Below, one piece after another: positions 1 to 13,359 of a stretch of 64,000 nucleotides of DNA (positions are counted from its first letter, which is position 1; each line of letters begins with the position of its first letter). This stretch comes from Phallus indusiatus. Its lineage: Eukaryota; Basidiomycota; Agaricomycetes; Phallales; Phallaceae. The notes under the pieces were generated by a model that worked only from the letters and a program-made list of their open reading frames with translations, made no database searches and was not told the DNA's origin. Made by a program: the position numbers and the translations under genes. The stretch covers positions 2,170,001-2,234,000 of the forward strand of contig JAQFWX010000003.1 in assembly GCA_027605045.1 (NCBI GenBank). The letters are read 5' to 3'.

Positions 1-1686
1 GACTAGCCCATTGACGGTTCGTTCAATATGCTCATCACTTGCGTCGGTATACTCGTCTAACGACTCATAAGCGCGTTTGGCTTCTCGTGTACTTTTCAGG
101 ACCCTTTCAGCTCGCTCTTTCCTTATGAATCCATAACTATGCAGGATGTGGGGTATGTCCTTTCGCGTCAATTCTGTGTCACCGAGCAATTGGGCGAGTA
201 CGTATCCGTCCTGGCGTTGCACCGCGTTAGAAGGAACTTCCGCACGTGGATGACGCGGACGAAGAGGGCCCTAGTACGTACCTCAATGACTTGACCACCT
301 CCGGCACCTATGAAAGGGGGCATTGCATGCGCCTTTTATCATCGTCATATGAAGCATTTTCTCTGAAACGGAAACATGATCCTACCGCGTCACCCAACAC
401 CGCTACACGACCGTTAGACCAATGCGGCAAAGGGTCGACTTCATACAAAGCCCATCTAGACGTCCTATTAGTGACCTAAAACACGTTTCAACGAGGTTCA
501 AAAAAGAAACTTTTGAAAGATAGTACGCGTAACATGGCTTGTACTTCGGCCTCTAAATCACTGAATTCGTTTAGGACCTCACTGCCATCTTCCGAGTCCA
601 GTGTCCAAGGCCCGTTCTTCCATTCGTCATGCCGGGCTGGATTACTTGAATATGCGATAAGATTGATGAACTTGCCACCTGCGACTGGGTAGGAAACAAG
701 GTGCTGTGACGAAGCGATTCAAGCATCAAGAAGTGACACGTGAAGAGGTTGAATACTACCTTGTGGGAACCACAGTACTATTAGGACCAGTCTTCAGAAG
801 CCGGTAATGTCATGGGAATACCTAACCAAACGAGCTTACAGTTTTTTTGTCTTTACGCGCAGGGTGGTCTCCGAGAGTCTCTGGGTTGATAAGAGCGCGA
901 TAGGCCACCGTGCCAGTGAACCGTAACTGAAACGGATCGACATCGGGATCTCGAGCACTCCAGCCCAACTCTTCGACCAGCTGCTTCCTCACGATGCTTT
1001 TGATTCCGTCACATCCGATAAGACAGTCGCAGGTGGCAATGCTGCCATCTTTGAAGATGATCGTAACCTCTTCACTGCTCTCACTTTGCGAGTAACTGAC
1101 GCAGCGTTTGCCAAAGCAGATGTTTCCTCTTCCGGTCTCATTGAGGATCTGAACCAAAAGGTCAAGGAACCCGGCCCTGTGGAATCCCATGATTCCTTTT
1201 GAAGAATAAGACAAGAAAAACAATGTAGAGGATGCGTTAGAAGGGTCTGAAAGGAACAGATCAAAGTCGTACCAGAGAAAACCACGTCTCCTAAGTGATG
1301 CCCTTCCGGTCTATTCGCCCTTCTCAGCTGCATGTAGCTGGGATCTATGCGACTGTCAGTCATGACGGAGAATAGCTGCATCACCCTCGCATACCTTCTA
1401 CGCCAGGTGCAATCGTCATTAAGCGTTCCTCTATACCAAGTTTTCTGCATGCGGTAACGCTGTCTCCCCATATCCCCAGCCCTGCACCAATCGTCTCAAA
1501 CTTTGCAGCACCTTCATAGATGTCGATTTGGATGTGACGGAAAGGTGCTAGCGCGATGGCAAAAAACAACCCGCCGATTCCACCACCGCTATGAACGGCT
1601 TGTTAGGACAGCCTGAGATGTGAAGAAAGGTTAGCACTTTGATCCACGTACACAATGGCGACGCGCAGGGGACTGGGATTGGCCAT
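1..1686 (-). CDS. FAD-dependent monooxygenase, salicylate hydroxylase-like (C-terminus beyond left edge)
   Basis: Probable group A flavoprotein monooxygenase of the salicylate hydroxylase type: NAD(P)H-dependent hydroxylation of an aromatic acid, cytosolic. Nine exons fit: 1652-1686, 1395-1588, 1273-1344, 840-1195, 760-777, 527-703, 386-475, 282-332 and <1-210. All junctions are GT-AG and keep one frame over 401 codons. Start is the ATG at 1686. Visible motifs are the FAD Rossmann turn VGGGIGG split by intron 1, the GCDGIKS (DG) motif, and the GD motif in LGDAAHAMPPFIGAGGGQ, followed by the DGYVLAQLLGD helix. Exon 5 is only 18 nt. Unspliced, the locus looks like a broken gene; spliced, it is intact. 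The last C-terminal residues lie outside the window. Substrate is unknown; the family is large in fungi, so salicylate is only the nearest named type. Confidence 0.88.
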
Positions 1687-4600
1687 ATTATTGGGATGGA
1701 TAAGCGTTACAGTCTGCTGTGAAGCGACGAGAGAAGAGCGAACAGTACCGGCCATCCCGAATCGGCAGTAGATTCTCGGGCTCAGTTGACCGGATTTCTG
1801 CAGGCGTATGGGGAAAACCGGTTGATTCAGATTTCGTTCTTCTCCTTCCAATTGGCAAAGCGTGAGTAAAATTTCATCATCCCCTGTGCACGGAGAATGA
1901 TTTAGTAAACTCTAAGCTGTAGACCGTCTACATAGTCGTGGTTGCGTTCAGCGCTTCTATTGACCATGGTCAGCGCAAACTCAGTATGCTTGCTTAGCTT
2001 AGTGCTGGTGATTATTGAGCAGCGGGATTTAGTTACCTGTGGTGACGTGAGTAGTTAGGAATCTTGTAAGTGCGATGATAGCTCGATTTGATTAGTAAGG
2101 ACGTGGCAACTCGGAACAGCTCGTGATTCCTTATGCTGGACTCGTCTTGGTTGTCACTGAATAAAAAAAAACCTAAGAATATAGCTGGGATTCTGTTTGT
2201 TTGAATCTAAGAGCTACATGAGCGTTCATATGAAAATTTGGCTTTGCTGAGACTTCTTTGAACCTAGCGCTTGCAATTCCAGCATTGTATCGGGGGCCGG
2301 GCATGTTGATACAACATATTTAGAAGAACGGTCTGGTCAAAAAGAACTGCACAATAAGCGAGTGTGGTAACAAAATAGATTTGAAAGCTACCAGCAGAGC
2401 TAAGAAAATATAGAATCCGAGGCACTTTTTTACGCGGATTTCATTATTGGCGTTATCGCATTCTTGTAAGCCACTTTGAAGTTGTTATCTTTGACGAATT
2501 TAATGATCCTTCGCTTCGTTTTTAAGGTCTAGATGTCTTCATCCTCTTAGCAACGAAAAGATATGGAGAAATATCATTGACGAAAGAGCACAATTAGTAT
2601 ACTCTTGAAGAGCACAAGTTTGGCGCAAGTCCGAACTTCGAACTCCGAATGCTCCTTCAACGCCTTCATGTTTACGTTTAACCATCATACATCATCTCTC
2701 CTGTTTGTTTAACAAAGAATATGTGACAACTCAGTATTACTATTCAAGAATAGTGTTTATTTGTCCGGTTTTTTCAGTTCAATTTCCATCCAGCTTCACG
2801 AAAACTCCACTGCTGTTACCTTATACACTCAGGACTTTTTCAGTTACCAGCATCTTATCTCGCCAAATATCGAAAATACTGCGAACAAGGATCCTATTCA
2901 GTACATCGAGCACGAAGATGTTGCATCTAGGAGCTGTGACTTGCGCTGCTATAGATATACCCCCCGCTCTTTCGAGAGATCACTGGTCTCCTTGTGGTCT
3001 TCTCAATCTCCTCACATTTTTCTTCGAGGTTATGGTCGTCGGAGCGGTTATTGATGTCTTCGCATTCAAAAAGCGGCTGATTCCTGAACCGCACACAACC
3101 TAGAAAGCAACTCTCTTTCTCCATCTAACCTTCCCGACATTCTCGTCGGACTTGACGCTTTCTTCGGGCTCGGCGGTTGAGAGAGTATAATCATTGCTGA
3201 TTTACCTTTGAGACTGCGCAAGAAGCACAGGCTTGCTGGGCTTTCAGACTGACTGAGACGCCGACGGACCGGTGCAATTTATTCTCCTTGGTCAGGACGA
3301 ATAAAGGGATGCGAGTTCATCTTTCGATGAAGCCATGTCCTGGCGTAGAGTCTGTTAACCTTCAAGGGATAGCCTGAGACCCCGAAGTCTGTTTTGATCC
3401 CGGTTATCAAACCCCAAACCCTCGCGCGGAACATTTGGTTGTTCTTAATTTTGTAGCTGGAAGTCTGATTATGTTTGACTCTACTCTCTATTGGTTCTGC
3501 TCTCGGCGCTTTGCATAGAAACAATACAACATGACTACCACCGATGTCATTGCTCTTTTTCTACAGCAACCAAGCACCGAAATCTACCTGGTGCTATATT
3601 TTGGTTCTCCAAACCTCTGCAAACTGCGCGCATTCCGTCGCAAAAATTCGTCACAGTTATTACCCAAACTGAAACACAATTTTTGGGGTGTACTCGATTT
3701 GCAAGTGTCTTTCAAAAGCAACCCCGCGTACGACTGAGGGTCCAATACGGCGTCAGCGACAGGAGACATAACGAACTATCGTTGGCAACAGTTCGGGAAC
3801 CGCCGCTGTTTGGTCATTGGTCATCTCCACATCAACTCTTTCATTCTACATCAGAGCCACAAACTTTTACATTTCTATTTTCAACTTCGTATTAATGGGT
3901 GGCATGTGGAACAACACCATTAACTCCCTTGATAAGGAAGGCTCTTGATGGTATGATCTGCCTGAATAACCGGGACCTAGAACTATTGGAGCCAAATATA
4001 ACTTTGAAGTATGGAGTGAGATCTGTCCCTAGTCATCTGCATCTGCTAGGTTGTTTATGGTACAATTCTCTTCTTGAACTGGGATCCTCAACGTTGAATC
4101 CTCTTTCAGTGCTTCTAGTTCGAAATCTACAAAGAGACCAATGGTTAACCCGACACGAAACCTTATTTCAACATTAGTCTATCTATTTACTGAAGCCCAT
4201 GGCTGATCAAATGGCTGATTTAACACAATGACTGAATACTACAAATACTTCTGCTATTGCATTGGCACTTGCGCTATGGATACACCTCTTTGGAGAATCT
4301 CGTTTGAAGTCCAATTCAGAGTTATGTGTGCTCTACATAATGTTACACCAGCCTATTTGTCATTCATGTGGGTGCCATATTCATCCAACGCACAAAGTCA
4401 TTGTGTCATGTGGATTCCATTCAATTTCGACCCCAAACGCTACGATACTTGTTGTATTAGGAAGATGCCTCACTTCCTACGACAATACCGCTATTCTTTC
4501 AACATACAGTCCTAAAGAATCTCATGTGATCCTCTCACGTATTCCGTTTATTAAATCTCCCAATATATACACAATATAAACCGAGGCTCCACGGCGTCTT

Positions 4601-5699
4601 CCCGTTATGTACTTGGCATGGCCTCACGTGGATTCCCTGCCCCAGCAGGGTTCTCACATGTCATTCGGAGGTGAAAAACTGGGCCTAAATCTGGAACCTA
4701 ATCTGGAGACGAATCCATATTCGGAATTTGAATTCTGTGTATGAAATGACTTTGAATTTGAGTTTGTGCGAGTGGGGTTTAGAAAAGGAGTTTTAAAAAT
4801 GTCGCTTTTTTTCCTAAGCGAGTAGCTTAGGATTTTTCCCTGTATTATTGACGTCACCAGTTTAAGCGTGCCTCAACAACACGAGTCGGTTCACAATCGC
4901 TTACACATACTCACACATTAGATGCATCGAAATAAAAATTCAACCAGACTTTTAATCGTAATCTCCAAACTTTTTAAACGCTAAATTTACTGTCTACTCA
5001 AATGTAAAGGTATCTGTCTTTCTGTTCCATCTTTCCGAAAAACTCTCCGACTCAAATGTAATATTATTTCGTAGAATAAATAGATTTTTGGTTCTCTTTT
5101 TCTGATAAACACTCTGTGGGCAGGGATATGCCGCGTCGGCGGCGCTAGTTTCAAACCTGAACGTGGTAGGCTAATCAGCTCGAAAATTCATGAAAGATTA
5201 GTAGCTGATAAAGTATAGATCCTGGAGCTCTGCTTCGGGCTTTCTAATGAGACATACAATGACGGTATCGGGAGCATTGATGTTCCATGTCAGGGAAATT
5301 AGCGTACGAAATCTCTTCCGAAATTCATTTATTGCAATAGCGCTGACTTTGAATGTGGTATCAGTTATTGTAAATAGGCCGGGCTGAAGGTCTGGAACGT
5401 GTTTGTGACTCACGTTAATACGCGGAACAAAAGGCCAGGCGCGTTTTTCTTTCATCCCTTGACGCTGTGTGTCCCATTTTATTTTTTTCCCTGCTAATTG
5501 CACTCTGTGCTCATTTTCTCCACATCTGTTTTTTTTATAACTTTGTGACCTGGTGTTCAACAATTTGTTACGACTCCTCCCATTGGTTGACTTGTTATCA
5601 ACTGACGCGACCCCGATCATACGACACTCCGTCCCTTTGTTTACGTTCTTTGTTTCCCTCCCTCTCTTTCCTTCCTATATTAACGGTCAAACGTTGCTT
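1687..5699. other. Intergenic, no supported gene
   Basis: About 4 kb, AT-rich, with many short open frames on both strands (for example around 2705-3124 and 3491-4580). None shows a recognisable motif, a consistent splice pattern or a family signature. An ATG at 3531 in a reasonable start context opens a 68-codon frame of unknown nature. I see no repeat structure I can name. Confidence 0.5.
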
Positions 5700-7538
5700 A
5701 TGCATAACGCGGACGATTTGAATGCGAGTTCAGGGGTAATGCAAACCAAGCGGATATATTGCAGGGAATGGAGAGTAAAACATCGCGTGCGCCAGATTCA
5801 TCTGGATCATTTGGTGTAACAGTATCTGACTGACGGGACGTTTTGTTTTGGTTATACAGGCTGTCCGAGCGACGGTATCATTGCCACGCCTTCAGCTAGT
5901 TCAAAAGGAACGCCCTATATTTGAATGTCCCATCTGCTTTTTCTCAAACAACATTGTGCCGACTTGTTTTTGGTGCAGATCTACCAACCCGGAGAGTACC
6001 ACCGCTTTCTTGTCTAGTATGCCAAAACAACGCACGATTAGCGCGCCAGTCCACATGATTAGTTCGAGTAATTTTTGGGAGCCGACTGGACAGGTGATAA
6101 CACCCGTCGCTGTGGGCCAAAACATGCCAGGCCCACGTGCCGCCCCCGTCGCCGAGAAACTAAAGCCCGACAAAGTGAGCGTTTCCATACCTTGTTACCA
6201 TCCCATTATATGTTATTATATTTCGTTCTTTTGGTGGTTAATTTCTCCTAACGGAGATATTCCTTTTCTATATGAATCGGAAAATCTGTCGAACTTGACT
6301 TTGTCCAGAGCTGTGCACATCATCGTATATGTATATGTGTACTATATCATTCATTTTCCCTCGTGGGAAGTATTTGGCTATTGGCCAAACACATTGCACG
6401 CTTTGCCGACGGATATTTTATTCTTTTATAATTATTTTCATGGTTCAAATTTATTTTTTCACTTGTCATTTTTACTTACTTTGAATTGATACATCAGGCG
6501 GTCAGCGTCATATATAACCAGACATGTCAAGAGTCTTTTGTTCCTCCTTCTACTCCTGTTCCTGCTTTTGTTTCTTCAAGTTCCAACAGGATAAACCGTG
6601 CGGCATCCGCGCGTTCCGCCTTGTTACGACGGTCAAGTTATAATTCGACGACATTGACCCTTACGACTTCCACGACTTCTTCTGAAACGACGACCCCAGT
6701 GACGACCCTCGATTCAAATCCATTGTGTCACAAACAAGTACTCAGACTTAGACGACCCGACGACACTGGACGACAACACCTCATCACATCAGAGATCCTA
6801 CAACAGGAGCGTCATTCACAACAGCAACAGCAACAACAAACCGACCAAAGTCGCCGTTATCATAGCCTTCCACTGAGACGGAAAGGGCACCTTATACGCA
6901 CCACGGCTGGTATGATCGTAAAGAAGACAAGATTATCTGCGTTATTCCGCAAAGACGCTGTTCCCATCTTGGACGCTACTATCGAACCGTCGTCGCACGC
7001 GCATGTTCATCATGTTCGTCATGTTCAACCACAGCCAGAGAAATTCAAAATACAAGCTGAAGACGATTACTACCACCACCGCCATCATCATCGCCATCAC
7101 CGCTCGACCTCGAAGCGCGATCAAACAATACCCGCCATACATGATTCGACTGTGCCTCTCACCCAACAGCCTGTACCACTAGTGTACTCGCAAGCACCGC
7201 ACCCGTCGCCGAATAACAATAACTCAGATCATTATTACACGATTCCAGCACCTCCTTCGTTCCTATCCCCTTTCTGGTATCGCCCGGATCAGTATCCTAA
7301 CTTACCATCACCGCCTACTTCACCGCCTACCTCACCGCCTACGTCTTGTTCTAGTCGACAAACATCAGTACGCAATGTGAATATGTCAGATCGGCCAGAA
7401 GGTTCCCAGGGCCGCCCCTCATTTCACTCCTATACCCGTTCAGATCCATTTCCTACATTCCCGAGAGAACAAGGATCATCGCGTACATGGAAAGCTAAGA
7501 TGGGCGGTTTTTTTAGGTCTTCGATGAATGTTGTGTAA
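5700..7538 (+). CDS. Uncharacterised zinc-ribbon protein with long disordered tail
   Basis: Three exons fit: 5700-5735, 5860-6174 and 6498-7538, all phase 0, giving 463 aa. The first intron (124 nt) ends TTATACAG; the second is unusually long for this window (323 nt) and ends ACATCAG. Near the N-terminus a CPIC...CFWC pair (Cys35, 38, 48, 51) forms a compact four-cysteine zinc ribbon. The rest is low complexity: Ser/Thr-rich, a poly-Gln run, a His-rich stretch (about YYHHRHHHRHH), then Pro/Thr repeats of SPPT type and a basic C-terminus ending KMGGFFRSSMNVV. I recognise the layout as one seen in uncharacterised basidiomycete proteins but know no function. A nuclear or regulatory role is only a guess from the zinc ribbon plus disorder. 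Confidence 0.7.
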
Positions 7539-10500
7539 GCCATGTTAATTACCTTCAATAACCTCGTTTGACACACAAACCCTCGTTATAGTGCTGGACG
7601 CCATTCTCGATAACGTTGGATTTTGCAATGCATGGACATCACGAACTTTTTATTCTTCAATGATTTCTCAAGTTATTCTTGCTTTTACGCCTGTGTTCTT
7701 TTGCTGTCGTTCCATTTCGACGTTTTTTTCCTTAGGAATGATGAACCCGAACTTTCTTGAAACATTGTTTCAGCAACATTTTCATATCTGATCTCTATCA
7801 TATGCTCTGCCGTAATACTTTCATGCTTTGATACCATGTCGCATTAAGTAGCTATCATACCTATATTACCCCCGCTTCACGAATAATTCCCGTTATTTCT
7901 CAGATTTACAGGGTAGAATACGATAGGAAGAGAACATGTTCATTACATTATTTTTAGAAATAATACATGCCAACCAATTTGACAGTTTTTCTCGTAACCA
8001 TAATCACACGCCAGACACTAGCACAAAAGGAGCGCTCTATCCGTCTTATCTCGATCGTTCTGTTAGCATTAGCGCTTTCACTGGCGTTAGTGGTTTTTAT
8101 ATCGATACGTACAATTTACATGCCACAATTACTTATATGACACGATGATATGTAAATTTATTAATCTTGCTTTTTCCGGCTCTGACATAAATTTTTCAAT
8201 TCTTATTCGGAGACTGAATGCAATGTACACACTTAACTACTATGGCGGCGTGTTGAAGAGTGAAAAAAGCCCCGGATTGAATGTACGACGGCGTGCTTGG
8301 TTGTTACCAGTCACCTCCAGTGGAGTAATTGGCAATTTTATTACTCTCAAACACGAGAGCTCAATAGACTTTTTGACAGGTTTCAAACCATCTGGCTGAA
8401 TATAAGCCTCAAATCTATTAAACCATTACCACGAGGCAGTACAGTTACTGGAACCTTGATCCCGCCGACGCCGTCGAATCTTTTTCCTGTGTTAATTCCG
8501 TTCATCGGTCTCCGTTCTCCGTCTTAAATTAATTTCTCCTCTCCAGCCAGCTATATAATCATCTATTTGCACTCAACTCCCTAAAAATCTCAACTGCTTG
8601 TAAATATTGCGACACGTCCTTTCATGAGCTAATCTCCGGGCGCTCCGAACCTTTTTTAGACTTATACGCCGTCCTGACGAAAGTTTTTTTGGCGAGCACC
8701 GGTGCTTGATACAAGCACAATGGAGTGCATTGGAGATCCAATCGCACATGAGTTCATGAGTTGGAAAAAAAACCGTCTCTCGGAATATTGCAGATTTGAT
8801 TGCTCATACCCTGTTGAACTTCACAAACCTTTTAGACTTGGCAAGGCATCATCATCATTGACATAGTATAGTAGTATATATTATGAGTGTTATGTTGTCG
8901 TGCAGATACGTATACAGCGTCAAGGAAACCAACCCTGGATGGGAATCGGCTAGTTTGGAAATACCAACTTCCAACCTTTTCGCAACGCGATTAGTAATTA
9001 CACAATGTCTATTTTCAAATCAGGTGGAGCGTGCTCAACGGAACACCGCCAAATATGTATTCATAAGAAGGTACCTTAGTATAAGCCAAGCATTCGTGCG
9101 TATTTGGGTCTGGTTCGTCCGGAAACATTGACGCTGCATCAATCAAAGTGGGTTGGGCGTTATTCCACAATGTTGTCTATTCAGGCAAGGAAAAGAAAGG
9201 GATAAAGGCTAATCCTTTATATACCAACCGTGAATCTAGGTCCATGCAATATATAATTGGCCAGTCATTTATCAAACATGTTCCTTAATGATGCTGATGC
9301 ATAAACTCCATGATTTGCTCTAGTATACACATATATCACAGAGTTATACCCCATTATGGCCGATTTAATGGCAGGGTCATGACTAAAACAAGCGCAGATC
9401 ACATTCCATTAACAGCGCGCTAACCTACTAAGTAACTTTATCTTCGCGCACGTTTATTCAACAAACAGGGTTTCAATTAACTTGATCATCATTTTAGTCA
9501 GGCTAAAAATAACAACCACGCATCTCGAATGGTATCGGTAAAGATATGAAATTTATCGGAAGGCCCGCCGCCAAGACTGTTCTTTTGAGATACATACTGG
9601 GGTTCTTGTATGTACGTAATTCCCTCCAAGTTGAATTCTAATCATGTATGTATTCAAACAGGTTGATTGCTTTCTAATTTTGCTTCTGTCCCATGTCGCG
9701 TAGCCGCGACAAAAGTGGTAGACTTCGAATTCTGCTGTTGAATTTCGGGAAAAAACGGTTGGGAACGCTGGGGCCACTGACCCAGTGATCAACCGGTTAC
9801 TCGGGCATATCTATGCATGGCAATTCATTCACTGAGAAAATCTGATATTTTTTATTTAATTTCTCCATAACATGATTGGTGAAGTGGTGATATATGCGGT
9901 ATTATCTTATCTGAGATGTCAACGGTGTCCTGAGCCGCTACTTGCGATTTTGAAGCTTCTGACAACCTAAATGGTCATGAAATTGGTGTTCATAAACTGG
10001 TTTCTGCCGAAAATCGTACATATGCCTAAATGTGCACACTGCTTGGTTGGTGAGAGGCTCAGGCCGGCCTCATTTGAAAGCACGAGAAAGACCAATTTAT
10101 TAACATCGACTGTGATATAAATTATGATATCCCCTGAATAAAAGCCGTCTTACCGATGCACCATCTTTGTTTCAAATGGACGTACATGGTGATAATCAGG
10201 GCTAGTGATTCTCTATTCTGACGCAACACAGCGCCATCGGCTTCGGTTTATGTTTCTTCTGGTAGCATGTGTAAACCCCTGACCGGAAAGAATGCCGAGT
10301 TTTAGTGAAATCATCGGAGTTGAGAGCTATAATATCGGAGTGCTCACAATTCTGCGCAGTGTCTCGAAAGAGAGTTCGCTGCATGTGCAGTGTGCATCGC
10401 GTGAAACAAAGCGTTACGCATCGCCTGCCGGCCGGTTTGGCAAGTTATCCTCGTGCACTGCATTGAACATTCCGTGAGTTGAATGGATACCATAGAAGTA

Positions 10501-11027
10501 TCTTTTCCTTTGTCATAACCTTGCAAATTTGGAGCGTAGTCGGAAGCTGGAAACAAGCTTATTGTTTTACAGCCTTGGCGTACGTACGTATCATAGCTTA
10601 TGATTAGATATCTGGCCCTGCGGTGGACGCGCGTCCTAGTCGACGCAAGTTTCCAGCCACGTAGCTACATACATTCCAAAACAAATTAAAGCCCTTTTAT
10701 TTTCAAGAAGAAGACATACCCGCAGTCTTGTCTTTTTTTTAGAGCACTTTAAAGCCATCTTCAACCTCCGAACTCGCGGACCATAGTAAGCCAACTAGAC
10801 AAGAAGAATGTTTTAAGTTCCAGTGATCGCAGACCTTCTACCCAGTTTCATGATTGAGGTCCAAGCCGGTAATGTTATCCGCGTCATCCTAACTGGCCGC
10901 TGGTTGTTTTTTTTTGCTTGAATGAGTTAATCTGGCTGTAGAATCCTTTCAAAACATGCGATTTGGAGTGTTTTACTTCAACTCTGTTCTCAAACATTCT
11001 CTTTTCTTTCACTTTTGATAAAGAAAA
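7539..11027. other. Intergenic, no supported gene
   Basis: About 3.5 kb without a supported gene. Open frames are short and lack motifs or splice-consistent extensions. The first 800 bp are T-rich. Confidence 0.5.
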
Positions 11028-11561
11028 ATGGCCGCAGGACCTCGTCACTCCATGGCTTTTGCGTTCGTCGAGGATATGATTCAGATATCTCGCCATTTTG
11101 TTCAAGGCCTATGTATTCCTGCTACAAAGAAGGAAGAAATTCTACAAGATTTACAAGACACGGAGGCTATAATGGAAGCCCGGAATTTTGGAGACATGGA
11201 AGCAATTGACGAAGCGATAACCGCTCTTACTTAGTGAGTCTTCATTTTGCTTCGTTACGTCCAAAATCTAATTGACGTCTTCGCCACAGCGTGAATGATT
11301 ATGTCAAGACCCTGTCGGGGGAACTTCAACTCAAAGAATCCTTAGAGCATATACTGCAATGGCTTAATTATATCAAAAAAATGGTACGTATTTCTTTACT
11401 TTCAATAAAACTAATGGAGAAACGAAGCTGACCGTGTTTCTTTCAAGATGGCATATAGTGACTTAGGAGACACTCGGGTTATTTCAAACTATTACTACAC
11501 TAACGATGTAGGAAACATTGTTTATCCGGGTCTCGACGAATCTGATACGCACTTTGCATAA
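11028..11561 (+). CDS. Small helical protein, paralogue A of a three-gene family
   Basis: Three exons, 11028-11233, 11290-11383 and 11448-11561, give 137 aa. Intron phases are 2 and 0, the same as in the two paralogues at 12731-13359 and 15251-15842; exon 2 is 94 nt here and in copy B. The N-terminal half is a charged helical block with the family core EILQDLQDTEAIMEARNF...AIDEAITAL. A second helix (LKESLEHILQWLNYIKKM) follows. The C-terminus ends with an aromatic-acidic motif, NYYYTNDVGNIVY. No signal peptide, membrane segment or known domain is visible. Function is unknown. The shared exon structure says the three genes arose by duplication and all remain open. Confidence 0.72.
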
Positions 11562-12730
11562 GCATAAGTGAGCTCATATTAGTTTTGGAACAGAAAAGAA
11601 ACCTTGATCTCCGCGCCTGCCGTTTCTTATCTTATCATTATTCTAATCTAATCTGTTTTTTTTTGATCTTCCGGCTCATCGAATACACTTCACCGCTGCC
11701 GCTACTTACGGGTACACATAATGTTTATTGCGTTTTCCGATAGCTTAGCGTGGAATCCTTTTTCCTAAAATTGACGAGTCTAATGTACATTAATCTTCTG
11801 ATTGTTTAATTTGTTTCCGTTTGTTTGACAGTATTCGCCACGTGCCATTCTGAAAAGAATCAACGAAAGAGCCGAATATGTCACACGGATCTTGATTTGG
11901 CTAGCTGTGGGAAGTAAAAAATCCAGGTTGGTACCTAACATACCATACCTTAGTTACAGAAGACCTTGAGTGTTAAAACACTCTGGAGGTATATCAGACT
12001 TCTTAATAGACTTGAATTGTTTTGGTGCTTGATGGAGGTGATCATCCAATCTTGTTTGGGTATTCGTTCCCCTGGCCTGGACCAGCAAATCCTGACAATT
12101 TGATTATATTTGATACCACAGGGCCACGATTTAATGGTAGACCTCCTTTGATGTATGTTACCGCCTCATCAGTAACATAAACCTCCGAAGCTCCTATATA
12201 TATTATCTGAGATGAAATTCGGGAACTTACTTTAAGTCGACATCTCGCGTTTCAAAGAAAATAGAGACAATCATTACTTTGCAATGGAGACACATGCATC
12301 TTATCAGGTTCTCATCGGATTAGGAAAACAGTTGTACTTTCCGCGCTAAAAACAGAAATGCGGTTGATCCCGTGTGGCTTTGTAATCGTAAGTAAGCCAC
12401 GGTCGTTCGAGCTTGAGAACATGTAGAATATGTCTTGGTTCATTGGTTGACAGTTCATTGATGAATTCTGGAGACGACACCAGTGGTTTTCCGAGCTCAG
12501 GGCTTTGAACATCAATTTTCCGAGAAAGAACCGTTTACTTAAAGCTTTCTCAGCTTTCAGGTTATTTGCCGCTCTGAAAAAGCATAAAAGTCTGGGATCA
12601 ATCTCTTCGTTTCCACGAGTTTAAGGATACGAAATACAGTTAGGGGGATTGATTTATGTACAAGAGAAAAAAGGATTTAGCATAGAAAATGTTGTGCATC
12701 CTTCAAGAAAGGACAACATCGAAGTCCAAA
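11562..12730. other. Spacer with a possible relic of a fourth family member
   Basis: No complete gene. A stretch at 11832-11926 behind a TTTGACAG acceptor and before AG/GTTGGT reads ILKRINERAEYVTRILIWL, which recalls the second helix (LKxxLExILxWL) of the small-protein family on either side. No matching first exon was found. A minus-strand open frame at 12312-12515 has no clear relation. Treat as a possible decayed copy only. Confidence 0.3.
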
Positions 12731-13359
12731 TTAAAGACGAAATATATGGTTTAGGCCAAAAGGATAGAGCTGTTCTTCTTGCGGGTTCAGGTGAACCGAG
12801 TTTCCCGTATCGTCAGTATAAAAGAACGAGGAGTAACCAGAGGTCGATCGAACAGCGGAGCCGCTTCTGGAACGACCGTCTTCAAAAATTCCTATGTCAC
12901 CAGGCACCAGCCCCTCATCCGACAACTTTACGATGAGATGATTATTGTTTCAAGCAAATTGATAGGAAATGTTTTCGTACCAGGTTTTTAATATTGTTTA
13001 ACAAACGCAGAGTATACGTTACCAACATTTTCAACTGCTGTTCATCGCGTATCCCGTCGCAATAAACTTTCACGCTATCAGAAGGAAAAAAAAACTAGGG
13101 TTTTTATTCATCCAAAACCTGTTTACCAAGTAACATACTCAGTGAGAGCAATTATTGCTTCTTCAATAGCGTCAACATCTTCCAGGCTCCTCTGCTTCAT
13201 GATTTTTTCGATGTCGCGTAAATCATGTAGAATCTCTGCCTTTTTTTGTGGCGAAATAGAAGATTGATCGAGAAGATTTTGGCATGCGACGATGTTACTC
13301 TCGACTAAACTGAAAGACTCGGAAAGGCGAGCTCTTAGTTCGTCGGTAAACATCGACAT
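12731..13359 (-). CDS. Small helical protein, paralogue B of a three-gene family
   Basis: Exons 13139-13359, 12981-13074 and 12731-12925 give 169 aa, with intron phases 2 and 0 exactly as in copies A and C. The ATG at 13359 opens the clean helical block KKAEILHDLRDIEKIMKQRS...DAIEEAIIAL. Exon 2 encodes a more diverged helix ending LRLLNNIKNL. Exon 3 is longer than in copy A and carries the C-terminal motif SSFFYTDDTGNSVHL before an extra tail ending FGLNHIFRL. No known domain is recognised. It is divergent from copy A (opposite strand) and in the same direction as copy C. Function unknown; probably soluble. Confidence 0.72.

Noticed and set aside
822..1569. Three overlapping minus-strand frames suggesting a broken monooxygenase pseudogene
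   Set aside because: With introns at 1589-1651, 1345-1394, 1196-1272 and further ones, all frames join and every family motif falls in place; the gene is intact as far as the window shows.
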